This document shows positions 8,309-19,048 of a stretch of DNA of 64,000 nucleotides, piece by piece (the stretch's first letter is position 1; each line of letters starts with the position of its first letter). Source of the stretch: Streptomyces sp. WAC05374 (GTDB taxonomy: Bacteria; Actinomycetota; Actinomycetes; Streptomycetales; Streptomycetaceae); NCBI RefSeq assembly GCF_004353505.1, contig NZ_SMNQ01000004.1, positions 1 to 64,000 on the forward strand. The letters run 5' to 3'. Made by a program: the position numbers and the translations under genes. Below the pieces are notes generated by a model. It had not been told where the DNA came from and did no database searches. It saw only the letters and a program-made list of their open reading frames with translations.

Positions 8309-9695
8309 GGCTCCCACGTGAGGTGGAGCTCCTGGGGCGAGCGGTGGATGAGCGTCGGCCTCATCACGACGTCGTGGCCTTCGGCGAGGCGCAGCCCGGG
8401 CAGGCGGCGGGCGAACAGCTCGACGGTGAGGCGGAGTTGGGCGCGGGCGAGCTGGGAGCCGGGGCAGCCGTGGGCGCCGTGGCCGAAGGCCAGGTGGCGG
8501 ACGTGGGGCCGGGTGAGGGACCGGGTGATGTCGAAGGCGTCGGCGCGCTCGTAGCGGGTCTCGTCGCGGTTGGCGGAGCCGTATGCCACGAACACGGTGG
8601 CCCCGGCGGGCAGTCGTGTGCCGGCGAGGGTGACGGGGCGGGTGGTGGTGCGGCGGAAGCCCTGCACGGCGGTGTCGTAGCGGGCTGCCTCCTCCACGGC
8701 GGCGGGTATGAGTTCCGGTTTGTCGCACAGGAGGTCCCACTGTCCGGGGTTGCGCAGGAGGTGGAGCAGGGTGGTGCCGATCAGGGCGGTGGTGGTCAGG
8801 TGGCCCGCGATGAGGAAGTTCTGGAGGGTGGCGACCAGTTCGTGGCGCTGGTCCATGGTGAGTTCCCCGGTGCCGGGCGCGAGGGCGGCGACGAGGGAGG
8901 AGCACAGGTCGTCGCGCGGGTGGGCGCGCCGGTCGCGTATGTAGCCGTCCAGGAGGTGCTGGAGGGCGACGACCTCCTCGGCGGCGGCGACCTGTTCGGT
9001 CTCGCTCATGGGCCGGAACAGCAACTGTTCGGCGCGGTGGCCGCCGTGGACGGCGGCCGGGACGTCGGCGGGGTCCAGGCCGAGCAGCCGCCCGACGACG
9101 GCGCCGGGGAGCTTTCCGGCGTACGAGGCCATGAGCTCGGTCCGGCCGTCGTCGGCGAAGCCGTCGACGAGGTCGTCGGCGACCTCGGCCGCGTACGGGA
9201 GCAGCGCGGCGACGCGTGCGGCGGACAGGCCGCTGTTGAGGGGCGCGCGGTGGCGCCGGTGGGCGGCGCCGTCGGTGGAGACGACGGTGGGCCGGTTCCC
9301 GAGGCCCTGCCCGAGGACGGCGAGCGCGGCGGGCGAGGGCATCACGTCGGGGCGCAGTGACTGGGCGGAGGAGAAGTCGTCGGGCCGCAGCAGCACTTCG
9401 CGGACGTCGGCGTCCCGGGCGACGAGCCAGGCGTCGAGTTCGGGTACGTGGAGGAGGCCCTCGGCGCGCCGGGCCTGTGCGTACAGCGGATACGGGTCCC
9501 GCTGCACCGCGTCCAGGGCGGCGGTGGGTCCGGCGGGGGCGGGCGGGTGTCCCCTGTCGGGTCCGGCGGGGGCGGGGGGGGGGGGCCCGGGGGGGGCGGG
9601 GGGGGGGGGGGGGGGGGCCCGGGGGGGGGGCGGGGGGGGGGGGGGGGGCGCCCGGTGGCGCGGGGGGGGGGGGCGGGCGGGGTGGCGGGGTCCAT
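8293..9695 (-). CDS. Cytochrome P450, frame broken by a poly-G tract near its start
   Basis: The body (from LDAVQRDPYPLYAQARR to WEPAWRP) is a class I bacterial P450 of about 410 residues. Visible motifs are the I-helix AGHLTTT, the K-helix EAAR (ExxR), and the haem-binding FGHGAHGCPGSQLA with the axial Cys. The only start with a good ribosome binding site is the ATG at 9695 (MDPATPP, AGGAG nine bases upstream), but it is out of frame with the body by one base; the switch must occur in the C-rich coding run that reads as poly-G on the plus strand (9562-9682). A homopolymer length error in the sequence is the likeliest cause; true loss of function or slippage are alternatives. Substrate unknown. 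The downstream TetR gene 9788-10399 is on the same strand. Confidence 0.75.
9562..9682. repeat. Extreme poly-G/poly-C low-complexity tract
   Basis: About 120 bases that are almost entirely G on the plus strand, interrupted by CCC, GCG and single C, with several runs of ten or more G and two copies of a GGGGGGCCCGGGGGG-like block. It lies inside the 5' part of the P450 gene, where it would encode a proline run, and coincides with the reading-frame break. Such a sequence could form G-quadruplexes and is also prone to sequencing and assembly error. Confidence 0.9.
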
Positions 9696-9787
9696 GCGGC
9701 GGCGCTCCTGGGGCGGGGTGCGGGCGCGGTGCGGTCCGGCCATGGTGCACGAGCGGGCGTGCGCCGGGAAGACGGCGGGCCGTCGCG

Positions 9788-10399
9788 TCAGGCGCCGGTG
9801 GCGCCGAGGCCCAGAGCCGGGAGGACCACCGCCTCGACGTACGCGGGCAGGGCGTCCTCCTCGCCGAAGCGGTCCTCGAAGAGCCGCTCGATGCGCAGGA
9901 CGCCCAGGAAGCCGGGCGCGACGAACGCGATGGCCGGGTTGTCGGCGGCGATCTCGCCCCGCTCGACACCGCGCCGCAGCATCGCGTCGAGCGCGGCGAC
10001 CTCCGGGTTGATGACCGTTTCGCGCAGCGCCAGGCGCAGGTCGGGGTGGTGGAGGTACGCCTGCCCGACGGCCTCCATCAGTTCGGTGTCCCGGCCCCGG
10101 CGCCCGGCCGCGGCGACGGCGGCCGCCCGCAGGTCGCCCGCGAGGGAGCCGGTGTCGATACCGGTGAACAGGCTGCACCGGCTCTTGTCGAGCGCGGCCG
10201 TGACGAGCTGGGACTTGGTCTTCCACTGGCGGTAGAGGGTGGCCTTGCCGCATTTGGTGCGGGCGGCGACGCCCTCCATGGTCACGGCGTCGTAGCCGCC
10301 CTCTCGCAGCAGGTCCAGCACCGCCCCGTACAGCTCCTGCTCGCGCTCCGGCGAGATCTTGCTGCGGCGCGCGGCGGCCGTGGCGGCCTGCGTGGACAT
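9788..10399 (-). CDS. TetR/AcrR family transcriptional regulator
   Basis: 203 residues. The N-terminal helix-turn-helix spans about residues 20-66 (AVLDLLREGGYDAVTMEGVA, then TKCGKATLYRQWKTK), the canonical TetR DNA-binding domain; the C-terminal ligand domain resembles TetR_C families with a short Arg-rich loop. It is divergent from the PAP2 gene, and the 159-base gap holds a strong palindrome with a third half-site (10460-10498), so it most likely represses itself and the PAP2/DMT pair. It could also act on the P450 gene on its own strand. The ligand is unknown. Confidence 0.9.
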   Translation of the reverse strand: MSTQAATAAARRSKISPEREQELYGAVLDLLREGGYDAVTMEGVAARTKCGKATLYRQWKTKSQLVTAALDKSRCSLFTGIDTGSLAGDLRAAAVAAAGRRGRDTELMEAVGQAYLHHPDLRLALRETVINPEVAALDAMLRRGVERGEIAADNPAIAFVAPGFLGVLRIERLFEDRFGEEDALPAYVEAVVLPALGLGATGA

Positions 10400-10459
10400 C
10401 GGTTCCTCCGCGGGTGCGTGGGCGGGGCGTCGTGCACGGACGAGAGTAGGCGGCGCTCA

Positions 10460-10498
10460 ATCGAGACGCAAGCGTATCGAGACGTTTGCGTCTCGATA
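10460..10498. promoter_or_regulatory. TetR operator: palindrome plus extra half-site
   Basis: TATCGAGACG (10475-10484) and CGTCTCGATA (10489-10498) are perfect 10-bp arms around TTTG. A third half-site in the same orientation as the left arm, ATCGAGACGCAA, lies at 10460-10471 and forms a 12-bp inverted repeat with TTGCGTCTCGAT at 10486-10497. The position, between the divergent TetR and PAP2 genes, is that of an autoregulatory operator; binding by the neighbouring TetR is inferred. Confidence 0.75.
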
Positions 10499-10525
10499 AA
10501 AACGGATCTACGCTTCCTCCGTTTT
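10499..10525. promoter_or_regulatory. Inverted repeat in the PAP2 5' region
   Basis: AAAACGGA (10499-10506) and TCCGTTTT (10518-10525) are perfect arms with an 11-base loop. It directly follows the TetR operator and precedes the PAP2 ribosome binding site (GAGGGG). It could be part of the promoter, a second operator or an mRNA hairpin; the sequence does not decide. Confidence 0.45.
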
Positions 10526-10557
10526 GTTTCTGATGTGAACCTTCTGAGGGGCCGAGC

Positions 10558-11295
10558 ATGGCTGCCGGGATACCGCCGGACGCGACCGCCGGGCCGCGGC
10601 CGCCCCTGGTGCGCGAGCTGCTTCTGGTGACCGCGCTGTTCGTCGTCTACAAGCTGGGCCGGCTCGTGGCCAACGGGCACGAGGGCCTGGCCTTCGGCAA
10701 CGCGGACCGGGTGTGGCACCTGGAACGGGCCGTCCACCTGCCCGGCGAGGGCCGCGTCCAGGACCTGCTGCTGGGCAGCGGCACCGTGGTGCACGCCGCC
10801 AACGCGTACTACGCCTGGGTCCACTTCCCCGCCACGGTCGCCTTCCTGGTGTGGCTGTACTGGCGCCGGCCGGAGCGGTACGTGTGGGCGCGCCGCGTCC
10901 TCGCGCTGCTGACCGCCGCCGCGCTCGCCCTGCACCTGCTCGTCCCGCTCGCGCCGCCGCGCATGCTGGCCGAGGCGGGGCTCGTCGACACCGCACGGCT
11001 CTACGGGCCCTCCGTGTACGGCGCGACCCCCGCGGCGGACACCCTGGCCAACCAGTTCGCGGCGATGCCGTCGCTGCACTTCGGGTGGGCGCTGATGGTG
11101 GCCCTCGGGCTGATCGCGGCCACCCGCGGGCGGTGGCGCGCGCTGTGGCTGCTCCACCCGTTCGTCACCCTGCTGGTGATCGTCGGGACGGCGAACCACT
11201 ACTGGGTGGACGCGCTGGTGGCCACGGTGCTGCTGGGGGCCTGTCTGGTCCTGGTACGGGTGGCGCCGGTACGCGTGGAGGTGGCGCCCCGATGA
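10558..11295 (+). CDS. PAP2-superfamily membrane phosphatase / phosphotransferase
   Basis: 245 residues with about six membrane segments. The two visible PAP2 active-site motifs are PSLHFGW (residues about 170, catalytic-site His in the P-S-x-H motif) and NHYWVDA (His and Asp of the third motif). This arrangement resembles the Aur1/inositol-phosphorylceramide-synthase-like branch rather than classical phosphatidate phosphatases. It probably acts on lipid phosphates at the cytoplasmic membrane. The stop codon overlaps the ATG of the next gene (ATGA), so the two are translationally coupled. The TetR operator lies directly upstream. Confidence 0.85.
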   Translation: MAAGIPPDATAGPRPPLVRELLLVTALFVVYKLGRLVANGHEGLAFGNADRVWHLERAVHLPGEGRVQDLLLGSGTVVHAANAYYAWVHFPATVAFLVWLYWRRPERYVWARRVLALLTAAALALHLLVPLAPPRMLAEAGLVDTARLYGPSVYGATPAADTLANQFAAMPSLHFGWALMVALGLIAATRGRWRALWLLHPFVTLLVIVGTANHYWVDALVATVLLGACLVLVRVAPVRVEVAPR

Positions 11296-12179
11296 GGGCC
11301 ACGCTCCTCGCCGTGCTGCTGTCGCTCGCGTCGGCGGCCGGGTACGCGCTGGCGGCGGTCGCCCAGTCGCGGCTGGCGGCGGCCCCCGGGGGCGCCCGGG
11401 CGCTGCTCGCCCGGCCACTGTGGTGGTGGGCGGTCGGGCTGAACGCGGCGGGCGCGCTCACCCATGTCGCGGCGCTGCACCACGGGCCGCTCACCCTGGT
11501 GCAGCCGCTGGGCGCCCTGACCCTGGTGGCCGCGCTGCCGGTCGGGGCGTACTACGAGCGGCGGCGGGTGTCGCGGGCGGAGTGGCGCGGCGCGCTGTGG
11601 ACGGTGGGCGGGCTGCTCGGCCTGGTCGCGGTGGTGGGCCCGGCGGCGCCGGGTGACGCGCTGTCGTTCCCGGAGGCGCTGGCGGTGGCGGCCGTGACGG
11701 CGGTGGCGATCGCCGCGCTGGTACGGCGCGGGGGCCTCGGCGGGCGTGGGGGGCTGGGCCTGGCGACGGCGTCGGGCGTGGCCGCCGGGGTGGCGTCGGC
11801 GCTCACCCAGACGGTCATGGCCTCCGTGGCGCGGGAGCTGCCCGGCGGCCCGGCGCCCTGGTGGCGGACGGCGCTGCTGGTCGGGCTGGTGTCGGTGTTC
11901 GCCACGGGCGGGCTGCTGCTGTCGCAGGCAGCGTTCCGGGGCGGGCTCGCGGCGCCGCTCGCGGTGGTGAACCTCGCGAACCCGGCGGCGGCGGCCGTCA
12001 TCGGGGTCGCCCTGCTCGGTGAGACGTTCCGGCTGGGCCCGGTCGGATGGCTGGTCGCGGCGGCGGCCGGCGCGGTGGCGGCGCACGGGGTGGTCCTCCT
12101 GACCACCGGCAGGCCGGCGCCCCTGCCCGTGCCCGCGCCCCGTGGGCCGGAGCCCGATCCGGGCCCGGTCACCCCGTGA
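11292..12179 (+). CDS. DMT/EamA-like multidrug or metabolite membrane protein
   Basis: 295 residues starting at an ATG that overlaps the PAP2 stop. It has about nine to ten hydrophobic segments, an internal two-fold pattern (each half ending in a conserved A-L-P-V-G-A or A-x-x-G-x-x-L-L-G-E segment such as VIGVALLGETFRLGP) and a Pro-rich C-terminal tail. This is the architecture of drug/metabolite transporter proteins and of the NIPA-like actinobacterial DMT group. Substrate unknown. Coupling with the PAP2 gene suggests lipid or membrane stress as a common theme, but that is inference. It overlaps the end of the convergent DUF488 gene by eleven bases. Confidence 0.8.
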   Translation: MRATLLAVLLSLASAAGYALAAVAQSRLAAAPGGARALLARPLWWWAVGLNAAGALTHVAALHHGPLTLVQPLGALTLVAALPVGAYYERRRVSRAEWRGALWTVGGLLGLVAVVGPAAPGDALSFPEALAVAAVTAVAIAALVRRGGLGGRGGLGLATASGVAAGVASALTQTVMASVARELPGGPAPWWRTALLVGLVSVFATGGLLLSQAAFRGGLAAPLAVVNLANPAAAAVIGVALLGETFRLGPVGWLVAAAAGAVAAHGVVLLTTGRPAPLPVPAPRGPEPDPGPVTP

Positions 12180-12534
12180 GCAGCTCCACCAGCACGGCCG
12201 CGTGGCTGTGCTCGGGGTCCTTGGAGGCGGTGAGCAGCGTGAGCGGCCCCTTCCGGGCCAGCTCGCGCAGCCGGTCGAGGGCCTCGGCCGCCTCCGGGGC
12301 GGCGAGCTCGGCCTCGTACCGCTGCCGGAACTCCTCGTACGCGTCGCCCTCCGCCGCGTGGTACCAGCGCCGCAGCTCGGTGGACGGGGTGAGCGACTTG
12401 GGCCACTCGTCGACGTGCGCGTCCGCCTTGGCCAGGCCGCGCGGCCAGAGCCGGTCCACGAGGACCCGCACCCCGTCGCCGGGCCCGGCCGGCTCGTAGA
12501 TGCGGCGGATCGTGGGGCGGGAGGCTCGCGTCAT
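12169..12534 (-). CDS. DUF488 family protein
   Basis: 121 residues, full length for the family. The signature RIYEPAGPGDGVRVLVDRLW followed by PRGL and later WPKSLTPSTELRRWYHA is the DUF488 (YeaO-like) pattern. The biochemical function is unknown; a short cytosolic protein with conserved Arg/Trp/His residues. Convergent with the DMT gene and probably monocistronic. Confidence 0.9.
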   Translation of the reverse strand: MTRASRPTIRRIYEPAGPGDGVRVLVDRLWPRGLAKADAHVDEWPKSLTPSTELRRWYHAAEGDAYEEFRQRYEAELAAPEAAEALDRLRELARKGPLTLLTASKDPEHSHAAVLVELLTG

Positions 12535-12619
12535 GTCTCAAGGCTAGATCGCGGGCGCCGGGCGGGCCGCCCGGGCGGGGCCGCGTACGGGCCCGCCGGG
12601 GACGCCCCGGCCGTGGTCC

Positions 12620-12940
12620 TCATGCCGCGGTGTCCTCGTGGGCGGCCGGACGGACGTGGATGACACCGTCGGTGACGACCACCTGGTGGGTGCGGACGGG
12701 GCGGCGGGCGGGCAGGCACGTCGGCTGCCCGGTGCGGAGGTCGAACGAGGCGCCGTGCAGCGGGCATTCCACCAGACAGTCCTCCACCCAGCCCTCGGAC
12801 AGGGAGGCGTCCTGGTGGCTGCACGTGTCGTCGATGGCGTACAGCTCACCGCCGGCGTGGAACACCGCGATCGGCGGGGTGGTACCGACACGGACGGATT
12901 CACCCTCGGGGAGGTCCTCGAGGCGGCATACGGGAATCAC
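12620..12940 (-). CDS. Rieske-type ferredoxin of a non-haem iron oxygenase
   Basis: 106 residues from a GTG with GAGGGGGA just upstream. A single Rieske [2Fe-2S] domain is seen with CSHQDASL (Cys-x-His) and CPLHGASFD (Cys-x2-His), 106 residues being the usual length of a ferredoxin subunit. It is divergent from the IclR gene and in the same locus as the Rieske demethylase at 17870-19024, so it is a reasonable electron donor for that enzyme. A matching ferredoxin reductase is not present in the window. The shared IclR-like boxes upstream support co-regulation with the betaine genes. Confidence 0.9.
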   Translation of the reverse strand: MIPVCRLEDLPEGESVRVGTTPPIAVFHAGGELYAIDDTCSHQDASLSEGWVEDCLVECPLHGASFDLRTGQPTCLPARRPVRTHQVVVTDGVIHVRPAAHEDTAA

Positions 12941-13010
12941 GGGTCCCCCTCTTGGTCCAGGTTTGTAGGACCTCTGGGTAACATGACGATCCACAGTGAT
13001 GTTTCGCATG

Positions 13011-13038
13011 GCGCACGACGGCGCGCTGTGCGCAACAG
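13011..13038. promoter_or_regulatory. Candidate IclR operator between ferredoxin and iclR-type gene
   Basis: GCGCAC (13011-13016) and GTGCGC (13028-13033) form an inverted repeat, and the right side extends to GTGCGCAACAG (13028-13038). The same 11-mer recurs at 14072-14082 in front of the dimethylglycine oxidase gene. It sits in the divergent gap between the ferredoxin and the IclR regulator. Binding by that regulator is inferred from position and recurrence. Confidence 0.55.
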
Positions 13039-13120
13039 AATCCGGTCGGGGTGCCCGCCGCGTCAAGGGCTTCCCCGGGGACGCGGCCCGAACCGGCCGC
13101 ACGGCGGTGGGAGTTGAACC

Positions 13121-13939
13121 ATGACCCGCAAGCGGGCAGCGGCTGACCGGACCGGCGCGGCGCGGGAGCGGACGTCCAGGGGCGCGGCGGGGGTCATCCA
13201 GTCGGTGGACCGCGCGGTGAGCGTGCTGGAGATCCTCGCCCGGCACGGCGAGGCGGGGGTCACCGACATCGCCGACGAGCTGGACGTGCACAAGTCGACG
13301 GCCTTCCGGCTGCTCGGCGCGCTGGAGAACCGGGGGCTGGTCGGCCAGGCGCAGGACCGCGGCAAGTACTTCCTGGGGGCGGGCGTCCTGCGGCTGGCGG
13401 GGGCGGCGGCGGTGCGGCTGGACATCTCCCAGGAGGGCGCCCCGGTCTGCCGGGAACTCGCCGACGAGCTGGGCGAGACGGTCAACATCGCGGTGCTGGA
13501 CGACGACGCCGCCGTCAACATCATGCAGGCGCGCGGGCCGGCGTCCGTCACGGCGCAGAACTGGCTGGGCAGGCGCACGCCGCTGCACGCCACCTCCAGC
13601 GGCAAGGTGCTGCTCGCCCATCTGCCGGTGACGTTGCGGGAGGGGCTGCTGGCGCGGGCGCTGCCGAGGTTCACCGAGCACACGGTGACCAGCGCCGGGA
13701 TGCTGCGGGGCGAGCTGGAGTCGGTGGCCGCGCAGGGGTTCGCGCTGGCGGTGGAGGAGCTGGAGCCGGGGCTGAACGCGGTGGCGGCTCCGGTGCGCGC
13801 GCACGACGGCAGGGTCATCGGCGCGCTGAGCGTGTCGGGCCCGGCGTACCGGCTGGTGCGCGAGCGGCTGCCGGAGCTGGCGCGGCGCACGGCCACGGCC
13901 GCCGACGAGCTGTCGCGGCGCATGGGACACGGGATCTGA
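13121..13939 (+). CDS. IclR family transcriptional regulator
   Basis: 272 residues; GGGAG lies eight bases before the ATG. The winged helix-turn-helix is at about residues 25-80 (VIQSVDRAVSVLEILARHGE, then DELDVHKSTAFRLLGALEN), and the C-terminal effector domain shows the IclR pattern RTPLHATSSGKVLLA and GLNAVAAPVR. It lies between the Rieske ferredoxin and the dimethylglycine oxidase genes and most likely senses a methylated glycine or a product of the pathway. Repression or activation cannot be decided from sequence. Confidence 0.9.
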   Translation: MTRKRAAADRTGAARERTSRGAAGVIQSVDRAVSVLEILARHGEAGVTDIADELDVHKSTAFRLLGALENRGLVGQAQDRGKYFLGAGVLRLAGAAAVRLDISQEGAPVCRELADELGETVNIAVLDDDAAVNIMQARGPASVTAQNWLGRRTPLHATSSGKVLLAHLPVTLREGLLARALPRFTEHTVTSAGMLRGELESVAAQGFALAVEELEPGLNAVAAPVRAHDGRVIGALSVSGPAYRLVRERLPELARRTATAADELSRRMGHGI

Positions 13940-14054
13940 CACCCTCACACGTGCGCGGGCCGAGGGCCGCGCACCGGCTCCGGTGACGGTTTCCGGGCGT
14001 TGGCGCCCCACCTCTTGACGTCAACTCCCCGGCGTTCCCAGTATGTTCCCCGTC

Positions 14055-14082
14055 ACGCAACCCTTAGCGCAGTGCGCAACAG
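14055..14082. promoter_or_regulatory. Candidate IclR operator upstream of the betaine operon
   Basis: CACGCAAC at 14054-14061 is followed by GCGCAGTGCGC (14067-14077, an 11-base palindrome) running into GTGCGCAACAG (14072-14082), the 11-mer also found at 13028-13038. It lies about 180 bases before the dimethylglycine oxidase start. The remaining gap 14083-14257 shows no gene. Confidence 0.55.
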
Positions 14083-14152
14083 CCAAGGAGCCCGTCGTGG
14101 CCCATGAGGTTCGTGCCGCCGTCGTCGTGAAGGCGCCCCCGACAGGTCATGA

Positions 14153-16693
<2,541 letters not shown>

Positions 16694-16706
16694 GGAGGCC
16701 CCACGG

Positions 16707-17873
16707 ATGTCACCCACCTACGACGTGATCGTGGTCGGCCTGGGCGGTATGGGCAGCGCCGCCGCCCATCACCTGTCGGCGCGCGGCGCCCGCGTACTGG
16801 GCCTGGAGAGGTTCGGCCCCGTCCACGGCCGGGGCTCCAGCCACGGCGGTTCGCGCATCACCCGCCAGTCGTACTTCGAGGACCCCGCCTACGTCCCGCT
16901 GCTGCTGCGCGCGTACGAGCTGTACGAGCGGCTGGAGCGGGACACCGGGCGCGACATCGCCACCCTGTGCGGCGGGCTGATGCTGGGCCGCCCCGCATCC
17001 CGTACCGTCGCCGGTTCGCTGCTGTCGGCCGAGCGGTGGGGCCTGCCGCACGAGGTGCTCGACGCGAAGGAGATCCGGCGCCGCTTCCCGACCCTGACCC
17101 CGGCCGACGACGAGGTGGCCCTGTACGAGGCGCGGGCGGGGCTGCTGCGCCCGGAGAACACCGTCGCGGCCCACCTCCAGCTCGCCACCCGGGCGGGCGC
17201 GGACCTGCACTTCGAGGAGCCGCTGCTGCGCTGGGAGCCCTGCCGCGACGGCGTACGCGTCCTCACCGCCGAGAACGGCTACACGGCCGCCCATCTGGTG
17301 GTCTGCCCCGGCGCCTGGGCGCCCGGGCTGCTCGCCGACCTGGGCGTGCCGTTCACCGTCGAGCGGCAGGTCATGTACTGGTTCCAGCCGGAGGGCGGCA
17401 CCGGGCCGTTCGTACCGGCGCGCCACCCGGTCTACATCTGGGAGGACGCGGACGGCGTCCAGGTCTACGGGTTCCCCGCGATCGACGGCCCGGCCCGGGG
17501 CGCCAAGGTGGCGTTCTTCCGCAAGGGCACCGTCTGCACCCCGGAGACCATCGAGCGGACCGTGCGCGACGACGAGGTCACGGCGATGGCGGAGCAGGCC
17601 GCCCGGCTGCTCCCCGCGCTGCCGGGCCGGTTCCTGAAGGCCACGACCTGCATGTACTCCAACACGCCCGACGAGCACTTCGTGATCGCCCGCCACCCCC
17701 GGCACCCGGAGTCCGTGACGGTCGCCTGCGGGTTCTCCGGGCACGGCTTCAAGTTCGTGCCGGTGGTCGGCGAGATCGTCGCCGACCTGGCGCTGACGGG
17801 CACCACCGCGCATCCGATCGAGCTGTTCGACCCCCGCCGCCCCACCGCCGCGCCCGCCGAGGAGCCCTCGTGA
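16707..17873 (+). CDS. Monomeric sarcosine oxidase
   Basis: 388 residues. [20 protein letters not shown] (residues 7-26) is the FAD-binding Rossmann motif, [11 protein letters not shown] follows as in monomeric sarcosine oxidase / N-methyltryptophan oxidase, and [14 protein letters not shown] places a Cys at residue 315, the same number as the covalent flavin-linking Cys of Bacillus enzymes. Expected reaction: sarcosine to glycine, formaldehyde and H2O2. It starts 13 bases after the dimethylglycine oxidase and overlaps the next gene by four bases, so its place as the last demethylation step is well supported. Confidence 0.88.
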   Translation: MSPTYDVIVVGLGGMGSAAAHHLSARGARVLGLERFGPVHGRGSSHGGSRITRQSYFEDPAYVPLLLRAYELYERLERDTGRDIATLCGGLMLGRPASRTVAGSLLSAERWGLPHEVLDAKEIRRRFPTLTPADDEVALYEARAGLLRPENTVAAHLQLATRAGADLHFEEPLLRWEPCRDGVRVLTAENGYTAAHLVVCPGAWAPGLLADLGVPFTVERQVMYWFQPEGGTGPFVPARHPVYIWEDADGVQVYGFPAIDGPARGAKVAFFRKGTVCTPETIERTVRDDEVTAMAEQAARLLPALPGRFLKATTCMYSNTPDEHFVIARHPRHPESVTVACGFSGHGFKFVPVVGEIVADLALTGTTAHPIELFDPRRPTAAPAEEPS

Positions 17874-19024
17874 CGACCACACCCCTGCCCCCCAGCCTGC
17901 GGGCGACGCTCCCCGGCCGCTACTACACCGACCCCGGCGTCTTCCGGCAGGAGCAGGAGCGGCTGTTCGAGTCCCTGTGGATGTGCGCGGTGCGCGGCGC
18001 GGACCTCGGGGAGCCCGGCGCCTTCCGTACCGTACGGGTCGGGCGCGAGAGCGTCGTCGTCGTCCGCGACCGGGCCGGCGGGCTGCGCGCGTTCCTCAAC
18101 GTCTGCCGCCACCGGGGCGCCCGCCTGTGCGAGGAGGAGTCCGGCCGGGTGCGCCGCACGCTCCGGTGCCCGTACCACGCCTGGACCTACGACCTGGACG
18201 GCAGGCTCGTCGCGGCGCCGAACCTGGCGACGATGCCGGACCTGGACCGCACCGCGTACGGCCTGGTCACCGTCCACCTGCGGGAGTGGCTGGGCTACGC
18301 CTGGGTGTGCCTGGCCGACGAGCCGCCGTCGTTCGAGGAGACGGTGGTGGGCGCGGCGGTGGAGCGGCTCGGCGACGTGGCCTCCCTCGAGCGCTACCGC
18401 ACCGAGGAGCTGGCGCTCGGGCGCCGGATCAGCTACGACGTGAGCGCGAACTGGAAGCTGCTCGTGGAGAACTTCATGGAGTGCTACCACTGCGCGACGA
18501 TCCACCCCGAACTGACCGAGGTGCTGCCGGAGTTCGCCGAGGGGTACGCGGCGCAGTACTACGTCGGCCACGGCGCCGCGTTCGGCGAGGACGTCCAGGG
18601 CTTCACGGTCGACGGCGGCGCGGGCTTCGCCAGACTGCCCGAGGTCACGGCCGGCCAGGACCGGCGCTACTACGCGATCACGGTGAAACCGACGGTCTTC
18701 ATCAATCTTGTGCCCGATCACGTGATCCTGCACCGGATGTTCCCGCTGGCCGAGGACCGGACCGTCGTGGAGTGCGACTGGCTGTACGCGCCCGAGGTCG
18801 TCGCGTCGGGCGCGGACGTGTCCCGGTCGGTGGAGCTGTTCCACCGGGTCAACGTGCAGGACTTCGACGCGTGCGAGCGCACCCAGCCCGCGATGGCGTC
18901 GCGCGCCTACCGCCGTGGTGGCGTCCTCGTGCCGTCCGAGCACCACATCGGGCTCTTCCACTCCTGGCTGACCGAGCGGCTGGCCGCACGGCCCGCCGGG
19001 GAACCGGGAGGCCCGGGTGCCTGA
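17870..19024 (+). CDS. Rieske oxygenase alpha subunit, probable glycine betaine demethylase
   Basis: 384 residues; the GTG start overlaps the sarcosine oxidase stop (GTGA) and has GGAG upstream. The Rieske cluster ligands are Cys79, His81, Cys100 and His103 ([11 protein letters not shown] and CPYHAW). The mononuclear iron site is in [17 protein letters not shown] with His207 and His212, and Asn/Asp bridging residues nearby. Architecture matches the GbcA/stachydrine/carnitine demethylase group. With dimethylglycine and sarcosine oxidases next door the substrate is most likely glycine betaine, giving dimethylglycine and formaldehyde. Electrons may come from the Rieske ferredoxin at 12620-12940. 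Confidence 0.85.
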   Translation: MTTTPLPPSLRATLPGRYYTDPGVFRQEQERLFESLWMCAVRGADLGEPGAFRTVRVGRESVVVVRDRAGGLRAFLNVCRHRGARLCEEESGRVRRTLRCPYHAWTYDLDGRLVAAPNLATMPDLDRTAYGLVTVHLREWLGYAWVCLADEPPSFEETVVGAAVERLGDVASLERYRTEELALGRRISYDVSANWKLLVENFMECYHCATIHPELTEVLPEFAEGYAAQYYVGHGAAFGEDVQGFTVDGGAGFARLPEVTAGQDRRYYAITVKPTVFINLVPDHVILHRMFPLAEDRTVVECDWLYAPEVVASGADVSRSVELFHRVNVQDFDACERTQPAMASRAYRRGGVLVPSEHHIGLFHSWLTERLAARPAGEPGGPGA

Positions 19025-19048
19025 CCCCTCCCCCACCAGGAGCCGCTC

